From assembly GCA_902489645.1 (NCBI GenBank), contig CABUAW010000004.1, positions 22,707 to 86,706 of the forward strand: DNA of 64,000 nt. The letters run 5' to 3'. A program made the position numbers and the translations under genes. The stretch's first letter is position 1, and each line of letters begins with the position of its first letter. Origin of the DNA: an uncultured Lachnospiraceae bacterium. GTDB lineage: Bacteria > Bacillota > Clostridia > Lachnospirales > Lachnospiraceae. Shown one piece after another: positions 1 to 7,514 of this stretch. The notes beneath the pieces were generated by a model. That model did no database searches and had not been told where the DNA came from. It worked only from the letters and a program-made list of their open reading frames with translations.

Positions 1-14
1 AAGGAGGTTATTTC

Positions 15-257
15 ATGGTAATCACAATTTGTATTGGCAGCTCCTGTCATTTAAAAGGTTCCAGAAATGTAATCCAGGGACTTCAGAAAAAAATTCAGGA
101 AAATAATCTGGCTTCCAAAATTGAATTAAACGGTTCTTTTTGCACCGGCGAGTGTGAAAAGGGCGTATGTGTTAAAATTGATGATGAATTGTTTTCCGTT
201 TCACCGGAAACTGTAGATACATTTTTTGCAGACGAGGTACTCAGGAGGGTGAATTAG
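15..257 (+). CDS. Thioredoxin-like [2Fe-2S] ferredoxin domain protein
   Basis: An 80-residue protein of the NuoE/HydC-like thioredoxin-fold [2Fe-2S] ferredoxin type. Two cysteine pairs are visible: CIGSSC near residues 6-11 and CTGEC near 43-47, with one more Cys nearby. This fits a single [2Fe-2S] cluster used for electron transfer. The ATG at 15 has a strong ribosome site (AAGGAGG, 1-7). Its stop codon overlaps the GTG start of the hydrogenase gene, so the two are probably translated together and the protein likely passes electrons to or from that hydrogenase. It is much shorter than full NuoE, so it is a stand-alone ferredoxin domain. The operon may begin upstream of the window. Confidence 0.85.
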   Translation: MVITICIGSSCHLKGSRNVIQGLQKKIQENNLASKIELNGSFCTGECEKGVCVKIDDELFSVSPETVDTFFADEVLRRVN

Positions 258-1984
258 TGGCGGCAATTGGATTTAAGACGGCAAAATGCAAAGACTGTTA
301 TAAATGTGTGCGGATATGTCCGGTAAAGGCCATTCATACGAAGGATGAACATGCGCTTTATGTGGCCGATGAATGTGTTTTGTGTGGACGCTGTCTGGAA
401 GCCTGTCCTCAGGATGCCATTATTTATGTCAGTGACTTGAAGAGAGCCAAAAAATACATTCAGGAAGGCTGCGTGACAATCGCGTCACTGGACCCTGCTT
501 ATCTGGGAGTTTTTGGGGATACGGAAAATGGTACGGGACAGCTGCGGGGCGCTTTACATAAATTAGGCTTTACCCATATCCGTGAGACGGCGGAGGGCGC
601 CGTTCATGTGACAAAAGCGTACGAGCGTCTGATTCAGGAAGGAAAGATGGACAATATTATCACCACTTCCTGTACCGCGATTAATGAGCTGGTTGAAAAG
701 TATTATACGGATATGATTCCCTACATGGCGCCGGTTGTTTCACCGATGACTGCCCACGGCATGATGCTGAAGGAGGAGTTCGGACCGGACGTAAAGGTCA
801 TATATATAGGGAGTTGTACGGCCAGGGGCCGTGAGGCCGTGCGTGAGCGGTGCCGGGGAACCTATGTGGATGCCGTATTGGATTTCCAGGAGCTTCGCAG
901 TTGGCTGGCTGAGGAACATATTGATTTGGAACAATGTGAATTTTATCCGCGGGAGGGCGCCAATGCCCTGGTCAACGGTCTTTATGGCGTCAGCGGCGGC
1001 ATTTTGGCGGCGATAGAGGCGGATAAGGGCTTTGGAAAATATGAACAGCTTTACGTGGATGGTATCGATTCCGTGAGAGAATTGTTTGAATGTATCCGTA
1101 AAGGCGAGATTAATAACTGTTTTATTGAAACGTCGTCCTGTGTCGGCGGCTGCATTAACGGGCCGTTGGCCGGCGGACGTGAGAGCGACCGGTTCAAAGC
1201 GCGGATTTATACAAATCGGAAAATCATCCGGGAATTCCCGGAGGATATGGCAAAGATGACGGATAATCTTCTGTTGAAAAAAGAGTTCACGGAATCTTCG
1301 CGCAAAACGGTCATGCCGACGGAGGCGGAGATTCAGGAGGCCCTCCGGCGGGATGGGAAGGCATCTCCGGAGAAGCAGTTGAACTGCGGCGCCTGCGGTT
1401 TTAAGACATGCCGGGATAAGGCCATTGCCCGCTGCCAGAATAAGGGGCAGTTAAATCTGTGTATTCCTTATATGTATCAGCAGGCCCGCTCCATGTCGGA
1501 GGTCATATTGTCCGTAACGCCGAACCTGATTATTACGGTTGATGAAAAACTGCGAATCCGCCAGTTCAACAATGCTGCGGAGGTCATGTTTAATATTTCG
1601 GCGGAAGAGGCTTACCGTATGCCATTGGAGAAAATCCTTGACCCGGTCAACTTTGAACAGGTTTTCCGGGAAAAACGCAGTATTATGAATAAAAAAGTCA
1701 CTTATGAGAAATATAACCTGGTCACAATGCAGAATATTATTTATATTCGTGAACTGAATTGTGCCCTTGGTATTTTAAGAAATATAACTTCTGAGGAAAG
1801 AATCCATGAACAGCATGACCGTATGCGCCGTGAAGCCATGGATATTGCCCAGAAGGTTATCGATAAACAGATGATGGTTGCCCAGGAAATCGCAGGGCTG
1901 CTTGGAGAGACTACGGCAGAGACGAAGGTTACGCTGACCAAAATGCGTGACAGCATCTTTTATGACGGAGAAGATAATTTATGA
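257..1984 (+). CDS. [FeFe] hydrogenase-like protein with PAS domain (sensory HydS type)
   Basis: A 575-residue protein. The N-terminus carries two CxxCxxC-type [4Fe-4S] motifs (about residues 11-55). An H-cluster domain follows, then a further Fe-S module (CGACGFKTC, near 375) and a PAS domain (about 410-500). The H-cluster loops are altered: TSCTAI replaces TSCCP, GSCTARGRE replaces the PCxxKxxE loop, and CVGGCINGP is kept, so the ligand cysteines remain while neighbouring residues differ. This pattern, with PAS and a phosphatase neighbour, matches sensory (group C) [FeFe] hydrogenases thought to signal H2 or redox state. The GTG start at 257 is backed by AGGAGG at 246-251. Sensing is inferred from architecture. 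Confidence 0.85.
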   Translation: MAAIGFKTAKCKDCYKCVRICPVKAIHTKDEHALYVADECVLCGRCLEACPQDAIIYVSDLKRAKKYIQEGCVTIASLDPAYLGVFGDTENGTGQLRGALHKLGFTHIRETAEGAVHVTKAYERLIQEGKMDNIITTSCTAINELVEKYYTDMIPYMAPVVSPMTAHGMMLKEEFGPDVKVIYIGSCTARGREAVRERCRGTYVDAVLDFQELRSWLAEEHIDLEQCEFYPREGANALVNGLYGVSGGILAAIEADKGFGKYEQLYVDGIDSVRELFECIRKGEINNCFIETSSCVGGCINGPLAGGRESDRFKARIYTNRKIIREFPEDMAKMTDNLLLKKEFTESSRKTVMPTEAEIQEALRRDGKASPEKQLNCGACGFKTCRDKAIARCQNKGQLNLCIPYMYQQARSMSEVILSVTPNLIITVDEKLRIRQFNNAAEVMFNISAEEAYRMPLEKILDPVNFEQVFREKRSIMNKKVTYEKYNLVTMQNIIYIRELNCALGILRNITSEERIHEQHDRMRREAMDIAQKVIDKQMMVAQEIAGLLGETTAETKVTLTKMRDSIFYDGEDNL

Positions 1985-3153
1985 ATATGAGTCTGGATAT
2001 CGCATGGAAAAGCCTGAACAAAAAAAAGGAAGAGCTGTGCGGTGACACGGTGGAAATAATTAAAACTGAAGATTCGGATATATTACTGCTCTCAGATGGC
2101 ATGGGGAGCGGCGTCAAGGCGAATATCCTGTCCACATTGACAACAAAGATTATGGGTACCATGCTGAAAAACGGCGCTTCCATCGAAGAATGTGTGACAA
2201 CGATTGCACGGACCCTTCCGGTGTGTCAGACACGGCATGTGGCCTATTCAACCTTCAGCGTTCTTCAGATTTATAAGGATGGAAAGGCCCTGCTGCTTGA
2301 GTACGATAATCCCGGCGGTATTCTGATTCGGGGCGGCCATCACAGAGACGTGCCTTTTTCAGTCCGCGAGATTGAAGGAAAGATTATCCGTGAATATCAT
2401 TTTAACGTTTGCTACGGCGACTATTATGTTATGATGAGCGACGGCGTGATTCATGCCGGCGTTGGGAAAAAATCGGGCTTTGGATGGCCGAGGGCCGAGG
2501 TTGTCCGCTATGTGGAGGATGTGTGCGCATCCAATATTTCCAGTTCCCGTCTCATGTCCATGATTAGTAATCAGTGCTATATGCTTTATGACGGGGAACC
2601 GGGAGACGATACGACGGTCATTACCATTAAAGTGACACGGCCAAAGACGGTGAATCTGTTTACGGGACCGCCGGTCAATAAAGCGGATGATGTTCGGGCG
2701 GTAAAGGATTTTATGTCGAAGCAGGGGCTCAAAATTGTCTGCGGCGGCACGTCCTCCAACATTGTCGCCCGGTATTTAAATAAACCGATTAAAGCGTCTC
2801 TGGACTATTTTGACCCGGACATACCGCCGACGGCCGAGATTGAGGGAATGGATTTGGTGACAGAAGGCGTGCTGACACTGAACCGCACGGTTCAGATGCT
2901 GAACGGGTATAATGCGGGCAAGGTGGACGAACACTTTTTCGGGCAGCTCTACGGCAAAGACGGAGCGGCAAGGCTTGGAAAAATACTGATTGAAGAATGT
3001 AATCATTTGAATATATTTGTGGGAAGGGCGATTAACGAAACTTACCAGGCGGCGGCCCTGCCCTTTGATTTGAGTATCCGCCAGCGGCTCGTAGAGCAGC
3101 TTGTCAGTGAATGTGAAAAAATGGGAAAAACCGTAACTGTCAAATATTATTAA
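1981..3153 (+). CDS. SpoIIE/PP2C-type serine phosphatase
   Basis: A 390-residue soluble protein with a PP2C-like (SpoIIE family) phosphatase domain in the N-terminal 220 residues. Metal-binding motifs are seen as SDGMGSG (near 39), MMSDGV (near 150) and GDDTTV (near 210). The C-terminal part has no motif I recognise. The start overlaps the hydrogenase stop (ATGA), implying translational coupling. Such phosphatases commonly accompany sensory [FeFe] hydrogenases, so the likely role is output from the PAS-hydrogenase sensor. The substrate phosphoprotein is not evident in the window. No membrane segment is apparent. Confidence 0.82.
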   Translation: MNMSLDIAWKSLNKKKEELCGDTVEIIKTEDSDILLLSDGMGSGVKANILSTLTTKIMGTMLKNGASIEECVTTIARTLPVCQTRHVAYSTFSVLQIYKDGKALLLEYDNPGGILIRGGHHRDVPFSVREIEGKIIREYHFNVCYGDYYVMMSDGVIHAGVGKKSGFGWPRAEVVRYVEDVCASNISSSRLMSMISNQCYMLYDGEPGDDTTVITIKVTRPKTVNLFTGPPVNKADDVRAVKDFMSKQGLKIVCGGTSSNIVARYLNKPIKASLDYFDPDIPPTAEIEGMDLVTEGVLTLNRTVQMLNGYNAGKVDEHFFGQLYGKDGAARLGKILIEECNHLNIFVGRAINETYQAAALPFDLSIRQRLVEQLVSECEKMGKTVTVKYY

Positions 3154-3178
3154 CGGCGCAGACCTATAGGAGAATAAG

Positions 3179-4636
3179 ATGAAAAGAGAATTTATGACCG
3201 ATATTAATAAAATCAAATTTGAAGTGTACCGGGAAGTGGCCCGCATGGCCTTTGACGGTAAGCTGAAAGAATGTGCGGATGAAATCCCTTACAATATTAT
3301 ACCGGGAAATACGCCGCATTATCGCTGCTGTGTATATAAGGAGAGAGAAATTATCCGCCAGAGGGTACGGCTGGCCGAAGGGCATACGCCGCTGCCCGGC
3401 GGTAATATTAAAAATATTGTCCAGGTGCTTCCGGCCGCCTGCGAGGGCTGCCCGATTAACCGGTTCAGCGTGACAAATAACTGCCAGATGTGTATGGCAA
3501 AGAAATGTATGTCCGCCTGCAACTTTGGCGCGATTACTTTTGAAAGCGGACGTGCCCACATTGACCCTAAAAAATGTAAAGAGTGCGGCCGGTGTGTGGA
3601 GGCCTGCCCGTACAACGCCATTGCCGACCTGATGCGTCCGTGTAAGCGGGCCTGCCCGGTGGATGCGATTTCTTATGACGAGGATATGATTGTTCAGATT
3701 GACGATAAGAAATGTATCAGCTGCGGCCAGTGTGTTGTCGGCTGTCCGTTTGGGGCAATTTCAGACAGAACCTTTATGGTGGACGTTATCCGTCTGATGA
3801 ACAGCGGCGTAAAGGTTTATGCCATGGTGGCTCCGGCCATTGAAGGGCAGTTTGGGGCGGACGTCTCCGTGGGCATGATTCGGGAGGCGATAAAGGCCCT
3901 GGGCTTTACCGATATGTTTGAAGTATCCCTCGGCGCCGATTTTGTTTCCAAAAATGAAGCGCTGGAGCTGGAAGAGAGGGTTAAGGCCGGAGAAAAGATG
4001 ACGACCTCCTGCTGCCCGGCTTTTGTAAATATTATTAAAAAGCATTTTCCGCAGGTTGCGGATAAGATGTCGACGACGGTATCGCCGATGCAGGCGACGG
4101 CCCGGCTCATCAAAGCCATGTACCCGGACGCTCTGTGCGTCTTTATCGGACCGTGTATCGCCAAGAAAAGCGAAGTCATTGATTCCATTACAATGGGCGG
4201 CGCCGATTATGCACTGACCTATGAAGAGCTTTATGCGATGATGGAGGCAAAGGGCGTGGACCCGGCGGACTATACCGGAGAGCTTCAGCAGGGAAGTAAA
4301 TTTGGTAAAAATTATTCCGTATCCGGCGGCGTTACGGCGGCCGTCCTTCAAACGTATAAAGAAAGAAACGAGGATGTACCGGTGAAGGTTTGCAAGGCCA
4401 ATGGCGCTCTGGAATGTAAAAAAGCGTTGATGCTTTTGAAAGTCGGCCGTCTTCCGGAGGACTTTATTGAAGGTATGGCCTGTGTCGGCGGCTGTGTCAG
4501 CGGACCGGCGATGCTGAACAAAGAGCGTACATTTATGAAGGATAGAAATGCGCAGATTGCCCAGGCGGATGACCGTCCGATTATTGCCAATGTGGATACC
4601 TATGAGGAATATCAGGTACACATGCACCGGAAATAA
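3179..4636 (+). CDS. [FeFe] hydrogenase, monomeric ferredoxin-type (group B-like)
   Basis: A 485-residue iron-only hydrogenase. It has an N-terminal cysteine-rich stretch, then ferredoxin-like [4Fe-4S] motifs (near residues 100-195), then the catalytic domain. All three H-cluster signatures are intact: TTSCCPAFV (near 277), GPCIAKKSE (near 325) and MACVGGCVSGP (near 435). It should catalyse reversible H2 formation with ferredoxin in the cytoplasm. The TSCCPAF form suggests group B rather than the classical group A TSCCPxW form. The ATG at 3179 has GGAGAA upstream. It is last in the hydrogenase operon and followed by a strong terminator, so the preceding sensor and phosphatase may control it. 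Confidence 0.9.
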   Translation: MKREFMTDINKIKFEVYREVARMAFDGKLKECADEIPYNIIPGNTPHYRCCVYKEREIIRQRVRLAEGHTPLPGGNIKNIVQVLPAACEGCPINRFSVTNNCQMCMAKKCMSACNFGAITFESGRAHIDPKKCKECGRCVEACPYNAIADLMRPCKRACPVDAISYDEDMIVQIDDKKCISCGQCVVGCPFGAISDRTFMVDVIRLMNSGVKVYAMVAPAIEGQFGADVSVGMIREAIKALGFTDMFEVSLGADFVSKNEALELEERVKAGEKMTTSCCPAFVNIIKKHFPQVADKMSTTVSPMQATARLIKAMYPDALCVFIGPCIAKKSEVIDSITMGGADYALTYEELYAMMEAKGVDPADYTGELQQGSKFGKNYSVSGGVTAAVLQTYKERNEDVPVKVCKANGALECKKALMLLKVGRLPEDFIEGMACVGGCVSGPAMLNKERTFMKDRNAQIAQADDRPIIANVDTYEEYQVHMHRK

Positions 4637-4653
4637 AATCAACTTTTTTACAT

Positions 4654-4692
4654 AAAAAAGGCAGAAGGTTCTTGACCATTTCTGCCTTTTTT
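4654..4692 (+). terminator. Rho-independent terminator of hydrogenase operon
   Basis: GGCAGAA (4660-4666) pairs with TTCTGCC (4680-4686). An A-run lies before it and a T-run after it, so it can work in both directions. It overlaps the -35 element of the next promoter. Confidence 0.85.
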
Positions 4693-4700
4693 GTTATCAT
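4672..4700 (+). promoter_or_regulatory. Promoter of the Fur/PerR gene, overlapping the terminator
   Basis: TTGACC (4672-4677), a 17-base spacer, then TATCAT (4695-4700). The -35 box lies in the loop of the preceding terminator hairpin and the spacer includes its T-run. Confidence 0.6.
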
Positions 4701-4751
4701 AATAAAAGTAACAGGAACGATTATCGATATTAGAATAGATAGGAGGAGGCC

Positions 4752-5147
4752 ATGGCTGCCCTGAAATATAGTAGACAGAGAGAAGCGATAAAAAACTATC
4801 TTGAAGGCCGAACAGACCATCCGACAGCAGATATGGTATATACGGCCATTCGGGAAATATATCCGAACATCAGTCTTGGGACCGTATACCGGAATTTAAC
4901 CCTCCTTGCAAAACAGGGAGAGATTTCAAAGATTTCCTGCGGAGAGAACAGCGACCGGTTTGATATTCGGACGGACCCGCATTATCATTTCATTTGCGAA
5001 AAATGCGGTCAGGTGGAGGACCTTCCTGCGATGAATATGCAGATGGTCAACGCGTGGGCAAACGCACATTATGAGGGAGAAATCCTCGGACACCAGCTTT
5101 ACTTTTATGGCAAATGCAAAAAGTGTAAAGAAGAAGAAAAAAATTAA
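4752..5147 (+). CDS. perR: Fur family regulator, PerR-like
   Basis: A 131-residue ferric-uptake-regulator family repressor. It has an N-terminal winged helix (about 1-80, including LGTVYRNLTLLAKQG) and a C-terminal metal-binding and dimerisation domain with the HYHFICEKCG motif and a second CxxC (CKKC) for structural zinc. It is preceded by AGGAGG. The next gene is a rubrerythrin whose promoter contains a PerR-box-like palindrome, which supports a peroxide-sensing role over iron uptake control. The residue that separates PerR from Fur cannot be judged with certainty by eye, so Fur proper remains possible. Confidence 0.85.
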   Translation: MAALKYSRQREAIKNYLEGRTDHPTADMVYTAIREIYPNISLGTVYRNLTLLAKQGEISKISCGENSDRFDIRTDPHYHFICEKCGQVEDLPAMNMQMVNAWANAHYEGEILGHQLYFYGKCKKCKEEEKN

Positions 5148-5155
5148 AATATCTA

Positions 5156-5203
5156 TTGACAAACCTGTCTCAGTAGTATATGATGATATCAGTAATGATT
5201 ACT
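5156..5203 (+). promoter_or_regulatory. Rubrerythrin promoter with PerR-box-like operator
   Basis: TTGACA (5156-5161), 17-base spacer, TATGAT (5179-5184). AGTAAT-G-ATTACT (5191-5203) follows at the expected transcription start. It is a perfect 6-1-6 palindrome with the size and AT-rich form of PerR boxes. Repression by the adjacent Fur-family protein is inferred. Confidence 0.75.
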
Positions 5204-5253
5204 AATTTTAAAGAGTCAACTATTAATATTTTATTTTATAAGGAGAGATTAAC

Positions 5254-5796
5254 ATGAAAAAATTTGTATGTACAGTATGCGGTTATGTTTATGAAGGCGA
5301 AGCTGCTCCGGAAGTCTGTCCGGTATGTAAAGCTCCAGCAAGCAAATTCCAGGAACAGTCCGGCGAAATGTCCTGGGCTGCTGAACACGTTGTAGGTGTT
5401 GCACAGGGCGCTCCGGAAGATATCATGGCTGATTTAAGAGCAAACTTCGAAGGTGAATGTACAGAAGTTGGTATGTACCTTGCTATGGCTCGTGTAGCTC
5501 ACAGAGAAGGTTATCCGGAAATCGGTTTATACTGGGAAAAAGCTGCTCATGAAGAAGCAGAACATGCTGCCAAATTTGCTGAATTATTAGGCGAAGTTAT
5601 TACAGACAGCACAAAGAAAAACCTTGAAATGAGAGTAGAAGCTGAAAACGGCGCTACAGCAGGTAAATTTGACCTTGCAAAACGTGCAAAAGCTCTGAAT
5701 CTTGACGCTATCCATGATACCGTTCATGAAATGGCCAGAGACGAAGCTCGACACGGAAAAGCATTTGCTGGTCTGCTGAAGAGATATTTCGGTTAA
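5254..5796 (+). CDS. rbr: Rubrerythrin (N-terminal rubredoxin domain), remodelled 3' end
   Basis: A 180-residue rubrerythrin with reversed domain order. A rubredoxin-like iron site comes first (CTVCGY at 5-10, CPVCK at 22-26), followed by a ferritin-like diiron four-helix domain with ExxH motifs (EEAEH near 109, DEARH near 163). It reduces peroxide in the cytoplasm of anaerobes. Start ATG 5254 has AAGGAGAG. The last 13 or so codons lie beyond the crossover point of the integrated element, so this C-terminus is supplied by the element. The presumed original 3' end now lies at 17847-17902. The protein is still full length, so function is probably kept. Confidence 0.93.
   Translation: MKKFVCTVCGYVYEGEAAPEVCPVCKAPASKFQEQSGEMSWAAEHVVGVAQGAPEDIMADLRANFEGECTEVGMYLAMARVAHREGYPEIGLYWEKAAHEEAEHAAKFAELLGEVITDSTKKNLEMRVEAENGATAGKFDLAKRAKALNLDAIHDTVHEMARDEARHGKAFAGLLKRYFG
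5740..5765. other. attL: left copy of the rubrerythrin 3'-end repeat
   Basis: A 26-base stretch matching 17847-17872 at 23 of 26 positions. The three mismatches are at 5748, 5751 and 5759. The longest shared central block is CACGGAA (5752-5758), the probable crossover core. Homology beyond this is at protein level only. Confidence 0.8.
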
Positions 5797-5846
5797 TCCA
5801 AAAACCGCATAAAATCAGGGTTTATAAGCCCATATAAGAAAATACA

Positions 5847-5881
5847 GGGTGTTGATTCAGAAATGGATCAGCACCCTTTTT
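5847..5881 (+). terminator. Terminator supplied by the element for rubrerythrin
   Basis: GGGTGTTGAT (5847-5856) pairs with ATCAGCACCC (5867-5876), followed by five T. It lies inside the element and replaces the original terminator now at 17931-17964. Confidence 0.85.
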
Positions 5882-5892
5882 CTGTCCGTTTG

Positions 5893-5956
5893 CTGTGTAA
5901 GCAAGCTGTGTAACTTTTCAATTCAGAAACATTTTCCGTGTAATAAAACTGTGTAA
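5893..5956. repeat. CTGTGTAA direct repeats, likely integrase arm sites (left)
   Basis: CTGTGTAA occurs at 5893-5900, 5906-5913 and 5949-5956, with the variant CCGTGTAA at 5936-5943. The copies form two pairs, each with 13-base start-to-start spacing. The same octamer is paired at the right end (17768-17787). Arm-type integrase binding is inferred. Confidence 0.6.
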
Positions 5957-6000
5957 CTTTTTCTTTCATATTTCTGAACTAAAGTATTACTATTTTTTAG

Positions 6001-6100
6001 TTTTGATACAAAACTAAATATTTTTATCAAAACTATTGACAAACAGCCGATATGTGCTATAATCTAATTATGATACAAAATATAATTAAAGTATCAAAAC
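6001..6100 (+). promoter_or_regulatory. Promoter A with four GTATCAAAA-type half-sites (orphan)
   Basis: TTGACA (6036-6041), 16-base spacer, TGC-TATAAT (6058-6063). Half-sites are TTTTGATAC (6001-6009), TATCAAAAC (6025-6033), TGATACAAAA (6071-6080) and GTATCAAAA (6091-6099). The layout matches the promoters at 13928-14026 (minus) and 16301-16399 (plus). No convincing gene follows on this strand. Confidence 0.75.
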
Positions 6101-6260
6101 AACTATACAGAATATGAATTTTCTGATAATGCAGCATAATAAAACAGCCACTGGCAAAAACCAGTGGCATCCAATCCAAATAAAGGGATAATCTATACTT
6201 AAGCTGGGACTTTCCCAGACACCTGAACTTATATATATTGTATCATTTTAAATTTTTAAA
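6070..6260 (+). ncRNA. Possible untranslated transcript from promoter A
   Basis: This is the rest of the 490-base region without a gene (5797-6289). Downstream of promoter A lie two hairpins: GCCACTGG/CCAGTGGC (6147-6168) and CTGGGA/TCCCAG (6204-6218). The only open frame is about 25 codons from 6114, with no ribosome site. The transcript would run antisense into the recombinase-like gene. A short RNA or an antisense leader is possible but not shown. Confidence 0.25.
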
Positions 6261-6289
6261 TGCAATAGACCACAGAAGCTGCAATCAGA

Positions 6290-7303
6290 TTACTTTGCGA
6301 GATAATGGGCCACAAGAACTCCTGACCTGAAATGAGATTCCAAGCTGACTAGCATTACCGCTGTACGGTCATAGGAGATAGATAACCCCTGCTTGAGCAG
6401 TTGTTGTCTGTGAGAACCACGACAATAATAAGGTTTATCTAAATCCTCTTTTAATTCCTTACCACGTGCCGCGAAAGTATCACGAACAATGCGCTGATAT
6501 TCCTCTCGCTTCTCAGGATGTTTTTGCATATCCTCTACATATCGCTGATAACGTGTCTGAAAGGCTTCTGCTCTGGTCTGGTGAAAATCGGCATCATTTG
6601 CAAAAAGCTGACGGTCAAAAACATAATCATTAGGCTCTTTTCCGTTAATCAGTTCTCGGATTAAGCTAATTTCCTGTTCATTGCGGAAAATAGTAGTATT
6701 ATGTTTGCCGCCTTTTCCGATTGTGTCCATTTGTATTTCATTCCCTCTGTCACGGAAAGAACTAACTCGCAGCTTTTCCAATTCTTTTCTGCGCAGAGCA
6801 AGAACACGATTGGCTTTCAAAGCTTCACCAGCTCTTTCCTCATTTATTTTATCGTGCTGACGTTCTTCTCTGCTCCTTGTAATATCTGCCAGCCTTCTTT
6901 GAGGAATCGTGAAATCTTGCATTTTTAAATGAAATGTTTTGCAGAGAGCCGCACATGTAGTATGTACCGAGTAGGCGGATAAGCCACGATCACGCTGATA
7001 ATCGAGATATTCCTGAATATGCTCTTTAGCTTCATCCATGGTGCATTTCTTGAATCCGTTGTCGGCCAAATAGTCAGCAAAGCGATTTACTTCATATTGG
7101 TAAACACGCATAGTTCCAAAAGAATAGATGTGGTCAGCAGTATAATCTACAGACATATATTCCTCACGTGTTGCACCCTGATTTTTTAATTGTTGACGTT
7201 CCTGATAAGTACGCACCTGATCGTCATGTTTGCTATGTCCATAATATTCCTGTGCGTTCAGTGCTGCTTTCATTTGAAATCTAATATTTTGTACACGAGC
7301 CAT
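6290..7303 (-). CDS. Divergent tyrosine recombinase-like protein
   Basis: A 337-residue protein with the outline of a tyrosine recombinase. It has a SAM-like N-terminal helical region (about 55-130), then ALRRKELEKLR (box I, Arg kept), IGKGGKHNT (the beta-hairpin Lys), YYCRGSH (box II, with Tyr where HxxR usually has His) and SHFRSGVLVAHY near the C-terminus (His and candidate nucleophile Tyr). I chose the start at 7303 because AAAGGGGG precedes it; a longer frame to 7423 has no ribosome site. It lies beside an ArdC-like gene and a long perfect hairpin (7444-7484). It is unlikely to be the main integrase, which is at 16423. The substrate is unknown. Confidence 0.6.
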   Translation of the reverse strand: MARVQNIRFQMKAALNAQEYYGHSKHDDQVRTYQERQQLKNQGATREEYMSVDYTADHIYSFGTMRVYQYEVNRFADYLADNGFKKCTMDEAKEHIQEYLDYQRDRGLSAYSVHTTCAALCKTFHLKMQDFTIPQRRLADITRSREERQHDKINEERAGEALKANRVLALRRKELEKLRVSSFRDRGNEIQMDTIGKGGKHNTTIFRNEQEISLIRELINGKEPNDYVFDRQLFANDADFHQTRAEAFQTRYQRYVEDMQKHPEKREEYQRIVRDTFAARGKELKEDLDKPYYCRGSHRQQLLKQGLSISYDRTAVMLVSLESHFRSGVLVAHYLAK

Positions 7304-7443
7304 TGTATTGCCCCCTTTCATATGTTGTGTTTTTTTAGAGCGTCCTGCTCCCCATATGTTTAGTCTGGCGATCGGCTTTGTTCCAAGCACTAAGCCTAAA
7401 GCATGGGTAATCATTTTTGCCATAATGAAAACCTTTGATACAA

Positions 7444-7484
7444 GGCGTTAAGTGGTTATACCTCTCGGTATAACCTTTAACGCC
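7444..7484. repeat. Long interrupted palindrome between two element genes
   Basis: GGCGTTAA (7444-7451) and GGTTATACC (7454-7462) pair with GGTATAACC (7467-7475) and TTAACGCC (7477-7484) around a TCTC loop. That is 17 paired bases with a small internal mismatch. There is no T-run on either side, so it is not a typical terminator. Confidence 0.75.
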
Positions 7485-7514
7485 GCCGATCCTTAGTGTT
7501 GTCATGTGCTGCAG

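Noticed and set aside
2776..3246. Long minus-strand frames opposite the phosphatase, hydrogenase and synthase genes
   Set aside because: They mirror strong coding genes, lack ribosome sites and show no recognisable protein features.
7304..7423. N-terminal extension of the recombinase-like protein
   Set aside because: No ribosome site at 7423, while AAAGGGGG supports the start at 7303.
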